This document shows positions 38,601 through 50,600 of a stretch of DNA of 64,000 nucleotides, one piece after another. The first letter of the stretch is position 1. Each line of letters opens with the position of its first letter. Below the pieces are notes generated by a model that saw only the letters and a program-made list of their open reading frames with translations, did not search any database and was not told where the DNA came from. Location of the stretch: assembly GCA_030544215.1 (NCBI GenBank), contig JARZZO010000014.1, positions 37,353,734 through 37,417,733 on the forward strand. The letters run 5' to 3'. Origin of the DNA: Zantedeschia hybrid cultivar (taxonomy: Eukaryota > Streptophyta > Magnoliopsida > Alismatales > Araceae). The translations under genes and the position numbers were made by a program.

Positions 38601-41600
38601 AATAGCCCCTGCGGATGCCGTGTAGCCTCATAAGGACGACTCCCTACTCACGTCCACATAGCTGGCTGATAGGTCCTACTGATGTCATGGACCCGAAGTA
38701 TAGTCCGAATGGGCCCCACCTGCTCAGGAGTAGGAAATTCCCACAACCGGTCAACGGAAAAAGGGAAAGCCGGATACGAGAAGGGAAGAAGTCCCTCCAT
38801 ATTGTCGCGATCCAGTAAAATGGCACGCTCCAGATCGCGACGCTCCGAAGGAGATAATGGTCTTTCGACCCCATCTTCAATATGAATATATGATTGGAGC
38901 AATTCATATATGGAGGCGTCTGAAGGAAGGTTCCGAGCTGTCTCGCCTCGCAAGAAATAGAAGAATTCTCCATCTCTATAAATACTCTCCCAGCAGATGG
39001 GGACAACATCCTCGATCTTGAAATTCGAGGACGAATTATATTTAAAGGGGAGAGGATGTAAGGACTCATAAACACATTATATTTACATAAAAAGTTTACT
39101 TAATAACTTAATAAATTTTAGTGTAATTAAGTTGTTAATGAATTTTACAAAAATATACATAATTATAAAAAGGTCATATTTGTAAATTATTAAAAAGTAT
39201 AAATACAATTATGAAAAGCTTAAGGATACCAATGTATGACGATCTTTATAGGGTCTTAAGTTAAATTTTCTAAAGTCGTAAAACTATCTTCAATTTGCTA
39301 AACGGATGATTCTAAAATTTTCTATAGAAAAGATTAGAAGATAGGAGTACAATACAATTATTTAAAATTAAAAGGTAGGATAGTGATTACTTAGTCCTTA
39401 AGTTATCCCATGCCACCTCGCTATGCCATCATCATACTTTATCCTTTGGTGATAATGTAAATAGACACCTGAGAAGACACTTGTCATCCATTGCTTATCC
39501 TTATCTCCAAGCTATGATAGAGAGGGACACCTCAGGGGACACTTGTCATCCATTCCTCACCCATATCTCCAAGCCATGATGGAGAGGGACACCTCACAGG
39601 ACACTTGTCATCCATTCCTCATCCTTATCTCTAAGCCATAATGGAGAGGGACACTTAAGCAGACACTTGTTAAACCCTAATTGATTGCCTAAATCTATAA
39701 ATATGGGTGTTACTCTTCTTCTCTTCCAACACAAGGAAGAGAGAGAGAGAGAGAAACAGTTAGGGAGTAGTTTAGAGAGCCTTACTAGTTCAAAACGCCT
39801 TAGAGGGCGGCGCAAGGAGGACCTTCAGGAGGCTAAGTGCGTGTGTAAGTGCTTCTCGCCTTGCCTAGCCGAGCTTCTTCGAGTTTCTTAGCGTGAAGCA
39901 AGAGGCAAGTGATGATTAACCATGATTCCACATATATTTTTATGTAAAAAACTATATTTTCAACATTATTTTCCTATTTATTATAAGTATAAAGATCTAT
40001 AGGAAATGTTTAAGATGATATTCATGAATGTTTGCATATTCAATATATGTTAGGTAAGATAGTTGCATATGTTTAAACATGTCGCATGTATGTGTTAAGA
40101 TGATTAACCAACCAGTAGCTTAGGAACTAAGGGCCACGCACATTGTGATGGGAGGAAAAGGCTACCTATGGAAAAGGCGACCCTTAGAGGTGAAGCCGCT
40201 ATAGCGTGGAGCCACTCCTTGAACTTGTAGGGGCCACCTCTAGAATCCTTTGTCTATTCAGTTACGGAAAATACCACCTTAGGAGTCCATACGTCTGAAG
40301 CATACAAGCATCCTTATGAGGCAGACATTAAGCTACAAGATATATGAAACCCGAGACAAACGGGTAAAATCCTGGCTACGGCTTTTTCGGTCAATGTGGG
40401 ACGGGTGGATCCTCCTACTGCGCAGTGTAAACACCAATGGGCATTTGCCATACCACTAGTTGCATGTCATGTTAAACACGATACTCATGTTGTGGTTTGG
40501 ATGCATGTCCGTTAAATAAGTGATATGATGATGATATGTGTAATCATGTTCAATTAAGCATGTTAAGAAGTAAGATGAATGATGACATGTTAAGAAGTAA
40601 GATGCATGATCTATTAAGTTCATGATAGAGGCATGTTTAAGATGCATCTTGAGTTATGTTAAGATGCATGTTGTAGATGCAAGCTAGTTTTGAGATGTTT
40701 AACATTCATGTTTAAATTTAAGTCATGTTTAGTTGCTCATGATAAGATTTGATGCTAAAGAATAGGTTTAGAGCATAAACATATATATACGATACTATGA
40801 TGCATGTTATTTACGATATATTGTATGAAAAATCTGTGGTTTTGTAGGTAATGAACTTGCTAAGTTGGTTGGGACTTACCCTTGCTCACTAACTATTTTT
40901 CAGAAAATGAGGTAAAAGTTGAGCAATGGGATGGGAGACTTATAGTCACAAGATCCAATTGCTATTTAGGCGTATGTTTCATTTTCAGATTTTAGAATTT
41001 ATGTAATTAGGTTGGTTAGAACTCTTGAGATGCAATTTAGATATGTTTAAAGATCCTAAATAAGTATTGTAATTTGCAATATCTATTATGTAGAGGATAT
41101 ATTTGTGGTTATGATGGTTGCTTCTTGGTGTTATAGATGTTTATATGTGCTCACTCTGAAAACTCAGTAAATGCTTGGGTTGTTCCCACTGTGGCGCGCC
41201 CGCTGGTTCTAAGTAAAACCGTATGACTGAACCGGGTTGGCGGGGCGTTACAAAATCAATTCCTAAATTCTTTTAGGGTATGGCCAGTTTTCTATTTTTA
41301 TGGGATATGTGATTAATTTTCCTAATTTTTGTTGTTGTGACATTACCTCTCTTTTGAACTTTTATATTATTGTATCTTATTGTTTTGTTTTCATTGTACA
41401 CTACTGGAGATCTGTACTTGGGATCATTACACTTACAATGAAGGAAGCCAATATCCAAAACGCAAATGATAACAGCAGCTAAAGCAACCACAATCCAAAC
41501 AACCAAAGGTCAAGATCACAAAAAAGATGCAAGGCTAGATGAAAGATAGTTGTTGTAGCGAGCAACTCAGCCTTGATACATGTTAAACATAGTGGAACCG

Positions 41601-44600
41601 AAAGGAATGTTCGGCAATAGCCGAATACACATACAAGAGCCAATGGAGCATCACTTTCATGTGGTGTAAAACACTATAAACATAATATATGTACAACACT
41701 TGAATCATCGTTTTGAATGTCAGCCACCTTGGCATCTAGGCAGCCAACCTCGGCACCTTGGACAGGTTGGTCACCTTAAAAGCTACGTCCTCAGCCTCTT
41801 TTCAATAGTTTTGTAGAATTATTCTGTTTCATCACACAATTTAATTACATAAGGGTATTGAGAGGGATGCAGGTCAGCCAAGGATGGGTTGACCAAGTCA
41901 AAATGTGTCAGGGCACTGGTATATGGCACCTTATTCCTGCTGCTGTTATCTTGGTGAACTGACCAAATGCCAAATTCTCACATCCAGGGTAAATAGTGAC
42001 AATGCGAGCAGCTCTTTACACTCACCCCGGTCCCTAGCACCAGCTTTTAAACTTTTCTTGTATTTGGAACATTCAAAGCACATTTCAGCTAGTCCACCCA
42101 ACCACTTGTCCCCATCAGTAACCATGAATTTGGTCAAACCCTTATGGTAGGATAGAAATCTCTAACTTTGTGCAATGACCAAGACCTTAGCATTGTTGTC
42201 TAGATGCTTTGTTCTGCATTTGTTCAACCCCATATGTTTGATTTGGATGTATGTCCATTACATTTAAAACAACTAACTTTAATTTGCATTATACATGATA
42301 CGAAATAGGATTAAGTTTATTATGATTACAGTCTAGTTCTAGGCCAATTGGACAATTTGTTAGGATTTTTATGATCCTAACAATGTTCCTAATTCCCAAG
42401 ACTTGGTTTTGACTAACTTGGAGACAAGAATCAGACTTTTTGTTTGTTTAGTTCATATCAGTACTTAGACACGTTCAAGCATAACTAAAGTACAGACAGA
42501 TGTTCAAGCATGACCAATGTAGAGACACGATGTTCAAGCATAATTAAAGTAGAAACTTGCTAATGTCGTACATTGTGTTTAATTCTGATCTTTTGATTTA
42601 AAGCTATTGCACAATGTGGGTGATTAGAGTATCTTTCTTGTCACTCGTATCTTGGAATGGAGTCGACACCCTTTTGGATACAACTGACAAGAAGAGTATA
42701 CCGACCGTCCTCATTTTACCACGGATCGTATCTCTAGTATCGTCCACAAAGCAAAGATTTTGCATTTTGGCTATGCTTTTTTTCCTTCTTTCTTTTCCCC
42801 TCGATTTAGGTTAAATATGCATGATTTAGAGAGATGAACTTACAATGTTTGAGGCAATTTGAAAAAAAAAAAATGGATCCCAACGCTTAAAACTTACATT
42901 CCTTCGCCTCACTTCCATATTTATCCTTCCTTAAGTACTAGAAGTATCACAAAGAATATAAATGTGTACACATGCAACACTCAAAATTGATGAATTATTT
43001 GCATCTAGTGTTACAGCATTTGACACAAATAATTCAAGAATTTTGTGTTATCCATGTACCAATTCACATTCTTTGATAATACTTCTGAAGACAAATATGG
43101 TAAGTGTGACGAGGGTATGTAAAAGTTATAAGGCTACAAGAATCTGCTATAATGATACAGCTGTTGAACCAAAAAAAAAATCCAATACATATACAGATAT
43201 TTTTTTTATATAATCTATGCATATGTATACACATGTTTGCATGCAAAAAAAAAAGGAAGAATCTATATGCATGTAATTCAAACTAGGGTTTAGAAACCTA
43301 GTTCCATGCATGAAAAAATCTGCAAACATGCATTGGGTTTCTACCCCAAACAACCTAGGCCTCTAGGGTTTAAGATGCATGCAAAATATATGGGCATGCA
43401 TATGTACTGTGTACAAGAAAAAGGAGCAGAAATACCTTGATATCTGCACCAAAAAGGCCTCCAAACAGGGCCAAATCCGCACCAAGAAAAAAGAGTCTCC
43501 ACAGCAGGGAAAAGCCTCAAAATCTGCACCAATGCCGCCTCCAACTAGGGCAAATCTGCTGCAGAAGCAGCCGGCCAGCAGAGAGCAAACCGTAGGGAGA
43601 GAGGGAGCACTGGCCGGCCTTAATTCCCCCCACCGGCCATCTATTTTAAGAGAAGGAAAGAGAGAATGGATAGAAATAAAAAAAAGGAAAGGATAAAAAC
43701 AAAAAAGGAAAGGGGAGAGATAGAGATCAAAAAAAAAAGAAAGAAGGGAGGAGAGACCAACCGGTCTCCCCTGTGGGACCGGCCGGTCCACTTCCTTTCC
43801 CCGCCTCTCTCTCTCTCTCTTTCCTTATCTCCCTCCGCCTCTCTCTCTCTCTCTCTTTCCTTATCTCTCTCTCTCTCACCCACATGCTTCCCCACCCCAC
43901 CGGCGCCTAGGTGGCACCGGTGGGGGGTGCCACCGGCAGCCGGCCCTAGGCCCCCTGGCCGGCATCCAGAAATCTATAAAAAGAGGCCCAAGCCTCCAAG
44001 GAAGAAAAGACCCAAGAGAAGCCCAGTTTTCCAGGCTAAAAGAAAAAAAAAAGAAGGAAGAAGAAGGGCTTATTTTCAAGGCTTGTATTGTATATTTTTG
44101 GGGGAGAATTTTAGAATAAAATTGTTTATGTTCTTCATGTGATTTAAAATTTTTAATTGCTTCTTCCATACTGTTTGGTTGGCCGTTCATTAATTAATTA
44201 ATTAAAAAATCAGAAAATCATTTTAAGTGGTTCTTCCATACCGTTTGGTTGGTCATTCATTAATTAATTAATTAAAAAAAATCAGAAAATCATTTTAAGT
44301 GGTTCTTCCATACCGTTTGGTTGGCCATTTATTAATTAAACAATTAAAAATCAGAAAATAATTAAAGTGATTCTTCCATACAGTTTGGTTGGCCATTTAT
44401 TAACTAATCAATTAAAAATCAGAAAATAATTTCATTGGTTCTTCCATACCATTTGGTTGGCCATTTGTTAATTAATCAATTGAAAATCAGATTTTAATTT
44501 TAATCGGTTCTTCCATACCATTTGGTTGGCCATTTGTTAATTAATCAATTGAAAATCAGATTTTCATTTTAATCGGTTCTTCCATGCAGTTTGGTTGGCC

Positions 44601-47600
44601 ATTAATCAATTTAAGACATAAAGAAAACATTAAAACATTGGTTCATCCTTATCAACGGGATGACCAAAATTCCAAATAAAAAAAAAATTATTTATTTTTA
44701 ATAAAATAACCATAAGATCATATGGCTCTCTCTTATTGATAGAGCAGCCATATAATCTAAGGTCATTTTATTAAAAATGAGCTACATTAAATAATGTTTT
44801 ATAAGATTAATAAAAATTGATTCATCCTCATCGATTAGGTAACCAAAGTGTTTTAAATTAAATAATGAAAGAAATAAAAATAAAATAAAATAAGTTTATT
44901 CATACTGATTGAATGGCCTATGTTTAATGGTTCTCTCCTATTATTGGATTGACCATTGGTTAATGGTTCACTCTTATTGATAGAGTAACCAAAGGTTATA
45001 ATTATTGGTTCATCCCTATCGATAGGGTAATCAGTGATTTTTATGGTTCGGTCCTACTGATGGGCAAGCTACGAAGTCGTGGTTAACCTATTCATAGAAG
45101 AACCAATAAAAATAATTCTTTGTTCACTTCATATCAATAGGGTAACCATCAACTAAATTAGTTCTTTCCTACTGGTAGAATAACCCTTAAACTCTGGTTC
45201 ATTTATACTGGTCGAATGGCCTAAAAAAAAGAGAAAAGAAAAATGGTGGCCCTCATGCCCCATTGCTTAAAGACATCCCTCAAATAGTCCGCGTCTCTTC
45301 AAAAGAATTCAAAGATCCTTTAAGTATCCTTTAAAAAATACCTCATGAATTTTTCTGATAAAGGAACAAAAAAATAACTTGCATGTTCGCATCCAACTTT
45401 GCTTGTTTCTTGTTTTCATTCTTAGCCTTATTAGATGGTTAATCAAGAGTTACTAATCATTGATTGGTGTAATAAACACTAAGGTCAGTGGGGAGAGATC
45501 AAGAACACGGATCCATGATCGATCCAGAAGTAATTTAGACTTTGAAGATTAATCCTAAAAGTCTACCTAAAAGAAAAGAGAACATGCTTTCAAACTTAAA
45601 ATTCTCTTTTCAAAAATAAGATTTCCACAAATGTTTCCAAATCCAACAAAGATTTTTTTTCAAAATCACGAAAGGATGAGGATAAATCCAAAAAGGAAGT
45701 CTACGTATAACAATCTACTGTAATGATCGTCATGGGCAGCCATCCGATTGCCATGGATGGCCATAGGGAGCCATGCGTTCTTTGGACTTTGGATTCGATC
45801 CGATCGCCGTGGAGAGCTAGCTATCTTATTGCCATGAATCGTCATGGAGTCATCCCCCACAGCCGAGCATAACAAAAAATGAGGAAAAAGAGGTGAGAAA
45901 AAGAGATAGTTAGAGAGAGAAGAGGTGAACGAGCGGGTTGGGCTTAGAATGGGGTGGAGAATGGCCAATGGGGGTTTATATAGACAGTATGGCTTCTCAA
46001 ACTCCTAAACTAGCCATTGGGAATCCATTGATTGGGTTCCCACGGCTAGCCATAACCAGTTTTTGAACCAGCCGTTGCAGCTGGATCGGTCCAATCTTAA
46101 GACCGATCCGAGCAGATCCGTGCCTAGGATCGGCAGGTCTAGCCCAATATGCCTGATCTGGGCCTAAATGTGTGGATCGAAGCACGGGATCGGATTGGAC
46201 CGGGCCAAATCGGATTAGATCGGATCGGCCAATCCATGCCGACTCGACCGGCCATGATTTATGCTTGGATTCCTGCTGACTGCAAAGTTCTATGTGCTGG
46301 GTTGAACTACATGTGATCATGATCAAGATCATGTAATCATATATGAAGACAAAGGTATCAAATATCACATTTGATGCTCGACATGGTTGTACAAGCTAAC
46401 AAGTTCAAACACCACCCAATGCCAGGATATAGCATCGGAGGTTGAGTTAACAATTATAATCAGAATGTCACCCTTCTCAACAAATTATCATATTCATACA
46501 TAATTCGATGACTTAAACAAATCATCTGCTGAACAGCATGTTCTGGTTATCCTTCTTTTCCTTGTTTCTTTTCCACACGATCTAAGTTAGATATCCATGA
46601 TTTAAATTCTCTGATGTAATTATTTATATCTTTGAAAATGAACGAGACCTATTATGTTGTCTACCAAACATGATAAACTATTTATATCCATGACAATTTT
46701 ATATGGAAAACTATTTGGACTTGCCCATTGGATCTCCACTGTTTAGAATCTTACAGTTACCACTCTAGATGAGCCAATCTCTGATCGAAACTGAGCTAAG
46801 GGATAACGAATGTGGGAGAGGACGTCTGGAGATGTGTAGGCAAAACTTCTGAAACTCGTACAGCTTAAAAACAATGTAAATACCAGCTCTGTATAAACTT
46901 TTGATCTCGGCATGTACACATGATCATTGCTGCACTTGTCTTTTTTTAATTATGAGTGATGGTATGTGTATCTTGCATCTTACTTTATCTTTGTAGGGAT
47001 GATCAGCAATCTCAACATCCAATATGAGGGGTTGTTTTCTCCCCACCCCATCCCATTTCTGACAATTCATGTGAATTTGCCAATTTTTTTAGATTAATCA
47101 AAGCCGGGCATGACACCTTCTCCCGCAAGCCCATTTGTAAGTTCTTAATCAAAGCCGGGCACTATATTTTTGTCCTTGCATCTACACTCGTCAATGACAT
47201 CAAGAGATCCCTAACTAGTATCCCCCTGCATGTTAATGAATACTAACACAGTGGAGACTTTTTCTTGTTGGTCCTTGGTATTGATCATCTAAAGTTGGGG
47301 CATAGCCTGGTACGTGGAATGTTTGCTATAGCACCATTTATAGGACTTCTACAAACCATGCTTGGTTAAGCTGGCAAACCTTATTTTCGGAGTGGAAATC
47401 GATAGCAATAAAGGGTTTCAAATCAATCTATTTTATGCTCACAATACAACAAAATCCTATAAATAAATGAGTTGAAAGAGGATGATCTATAAATTTATAT
47501 CTTTAGACAAAAAACAAGTATGCAAGCAGGCGACCCTGAAAAACATGACCAAGTGAACCGAAAAGATTTGTTACTAAACAATTGGATTTGTAGAGTAGAC

Positions 47601-50600
47601 TTCAAAGGCATGACACTTTAGGAGAACGCATCAAGGAAAACAAAACAGATAAGATTTGAACTTCAGAGGACATTCAGTTAAAGGCTCAGTAACTGTATTA
47701 AATAAGCATCTTCTGGATATTTTCTTGGAAATAAGCATCTAAAAGATTTGCTACAAGGAAAGGCTGATTTCCTCCCCAATACCTGAAATCAGATCGAGAG
47801 AGGAGAGAACCGATGAGTTGAAAGTCAAAGACACTCTGCAAAGAAAAAGAAAAAAAAAACATTTCCAAGATCACAAGAAAAAGATAAAGTTGGCTTTCAG
47901 GAACTAACTTCTACAGTGTTTTTCATTTACCTCCATTAGATTCAAGTAGTCAGCAACAGGGTCTACCACTTCAACCACGAAGCTCCCATAATTTACCACT
48001 CCTAATTGAGAGAGATCAACATCTCGGATTTCTGCTACTTTTAGTTCAGAAATCTGCACTTACAAAGCCATTCAGGTTTTAAATAGAGAACTTAGCATAA
48101 GAAAAATAATAAGATGGGTTATTAAAGAATCAAGAGATTGAACTACTTCAATAGCTTATTTAGAACATGAATATATTCTGAACATGGCTCAATGTGTATT
48201 GTAAGATGCTAACTGAGAAAGCGTTTGGAAACAAAAACAGAATATAAACATAAGGTGTGCCACACTGCATGCACCCTCTCGAAAACATCACAGAAGAAAT
48301 TATGAAAAGGCCAAAGCCCTAGGGGAAAAAAGGAGTGGACCCTCATATCATGTCTGATGAGATGATATGTTGCTGGCAATTTGACTACATATGACTGCAG
48401 CACCAGTACACACGAGCAAAGCACATATACAAGCAAAGTAAGACTTCAACAAGGCAAGAACCCTATATGCAGGGATAGTGGATCAATAAACAACAAAAAT
48501 AATAATTAAAAAATCCCAACACAACCGTGATTGATGAGATTTTTTTTTGAGAAAAGAGAGGATTGTACTGTCAATTTTATGGAGAATAAACAGAGGAATT
48601 ACAATCTCAACAATAGGAGAGATTCCTATTCAGAAAATAAATAACAACCAACAGAAAATTCCCCCTTTTAATACAATTGTGGTACGGGGCCAACAATGTT
48701 GGAGGAGGTGGCAGTGAGGAAGGAGGCGAGAGAGAAGGAGAGAGGAATGGTTATAGGGGGAAACGAGGACGCGAAGCAGGCGCACGCTGGTAATGCAGTC
48801 TCTCTGGCATGGCATGACACAGGAATTCTTCTGCGGTCGACGCTGGAGGAAGCTCTGGGCTTGACCATTTGTTTGTTTTAGGTGCCTGGAAGCAGGACAT
48901 GTAGCAGAAAATAAATAACAACTAACAGAGAATTCTCCCTTTTAATACAATTGTGGTACCGGGCCAACAATGTTGGAGGAGGTGGCAGCGAGGAAGGAGG
49001 CGAGAGAGAAAGAGAGAGGAATGGTTATAGGGGGAAACGAGGAGGAGAAGCAGGCGCATGCTGGTAATGCGGTCTCTCTGGCATGGCATGACACAGAAGA
49101 ATTCTTCTGCGGTAGATGCTAGAGGAAGCTCTGGGGCTCGACCATTTGTTTGTTTTAGGTGCCTGGAAGCAGGACATGTAGCAGAAAGTTGCAGAAATGC
49201 TGTTGTATGTTGGAGTTGCAGAGGAACAGGACATCTGAAGGCATGGTGTCCCAAGCAGAGTAAACCAGTGACTCATGATTCTTCCAGTCCTGTAGGTAGA
49301 GAGAAAGTCAGTTCAATGGTTGAAGCTCCCTGGTTCTTTGCTTTTAACCACAATATGAAAGTGTTGAGATGTAGTGTGACGGGTTCTTTATCTGGGGAGC
49401 AATGTGATGTAGTGGAATTACATATGACGTTAGAAGAATAGGGGTTCTCTAAGACTGTGTGCTTTGCGTAAGATTGACAACAGAACAGTGTTAGTGTTAT
49501 GTTCCAATTTATCTGTGCAATCCATACTACTGCAGTCCAAAGTTGTCACTTTGAAGGAAGTCTTTTGTCATGGTGTACATGGAAGGCCTCGATCACGACA
49601 ACACCAGCAACCAGAGGTTGTCGCATTTGGTGCAGGTTGGTTGGACTTCCACTTCATTTATGGGATCTGGAGGTCTTCCAGGTGATAGTGTCCTCTTTCA
49701 GCAGATTGGTGAAAGTACATCAGGATATTTCACATAAACCATCTAGAATTTGCTAAGGTTTGTGTGGAAGTGGAAGACGGGGTTAAGATCCATGAACAAA
49801 TTAAACTGCGGAAGAAAGACACCGCATATTGGGTGCATGTTCGGCTTGATAATAGGCTTGAAGAGCCAAGAAATGTGCAATGGTCCTATGAAGTGGTGGA
49901 GGCTTACGAAGAGTATAGAGGGAAGTGGGATAATCTTTTACCACAGGTCAAGAGGGAGAAGACGACTGATTCACAACTGTTTGTGACTCATTGTGAACTG
50001 ATCGAGTTGAAGATTCATACTAGCTCACAAACAGGATCAAGGTTTGCCAAACCGGTTCTGGAAATGGAACCCGGTTCCGGTTCGAACCGGTTCAAAACCG
50101 GTTCTAGACCGGTTTTGGCCAACTGGTCTTAAACATTTTAGGGCCATTAATATAAAAAAAAACATGAATAAATAAAGAAACAAGTAAAAAATAACAAAAA
50201 AAAGTTAGAGATCTAGCGATTAGCTTGTTCTTAGTTCCTACACAGCGAACATAATAATTTGCATAACATTCAAAACATTCAACCATTCACAATTGAATAT
50301 TAAAAAGATAACAAGTAATAATGTAACATTAAACACATACCATCAAGGAGCTAATAAATGACTGATCATATGCATTGGGTTCATATGGAGACCATGGATA
50401 ATTAATTTGAAATTGAAGATCTTCCCTCATCCTCTTGATGTAGTTCATCATGTCACTCTACATATCGATATCTAAATAACGCCGAAGCCATTTGATCCCA
50501 TTGTCCCAAGCAACTTGTGTCAGCTTGTTGAGGATCTTGATGTTGCTCAAATTGGCCATAAGGTCCATGAGGATTAGGACCATAATGTCCATGACTTGTG

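Larger units (their letters stand above)
33289..41252 (+). mobile_element. Large non-autonomous Ty3/gypsy-type element (LARD-like) carrying a plant-mobile-domain gene
   Basis: A truncated 5' LTR (33289-33729) matches the last 440 bp of a full 3' LTR (39057-41252). A Met primer-binding site follows the first, and a polypurine tract TTTAAAGGGGAGAGGA precedes the second. The 5.3-kb internal region has only a trace of gag (33838-33890, MDPPFLKGENDPTVVE) and about 40 bp of the usual end of pol (39017-39056, reading EIRGRIIFKGE). The rest is G/C-rich leader and the plant-mobile-domain inverted repeat. It therefore lacks protease, reverse transcriptase and integrase and would depend on an autonomous gypsy relative. 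Confidence 0.75.
19830..47782 (-). other. pPGM intron 10, 27,953 bp, filled with transposons
   Basis: The intron separates exon 10 (ending TTTCAG) from exon 11 (starting with the G that completes Arg290). Donor GTATTG and acceptor cttcag are canonical. It contains, in window order, a copia-like LTR, an RTE LINE 3' end, two hAT MITEs, L1 LINE parts in both orientations, a copia gag-protease fragment, a gypsy-type non-autonomous element with a plant-mobile-domain inverted repeat, and a hairpin-rich tandem array. 19830-20890 and 46270-47782 have no recognised element. Confidence 0.9.

Noticed and set aside
43666..44142. A 158-codon open frame rich in Lys, Arg, Ser and Leu
   Set aside because: It is a translation of CT/GA-rich microsatellite and A-runs, with no domain; open frames appear on both strands at the same place.
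44161..45235. Possible CRISPR-like array (regular repeats with spacers)
   Set aside because: Spacers are AT-rich and similar to each other, the repeat is 70 bp with decay toward one end, and this is a plant nuclear sequence.
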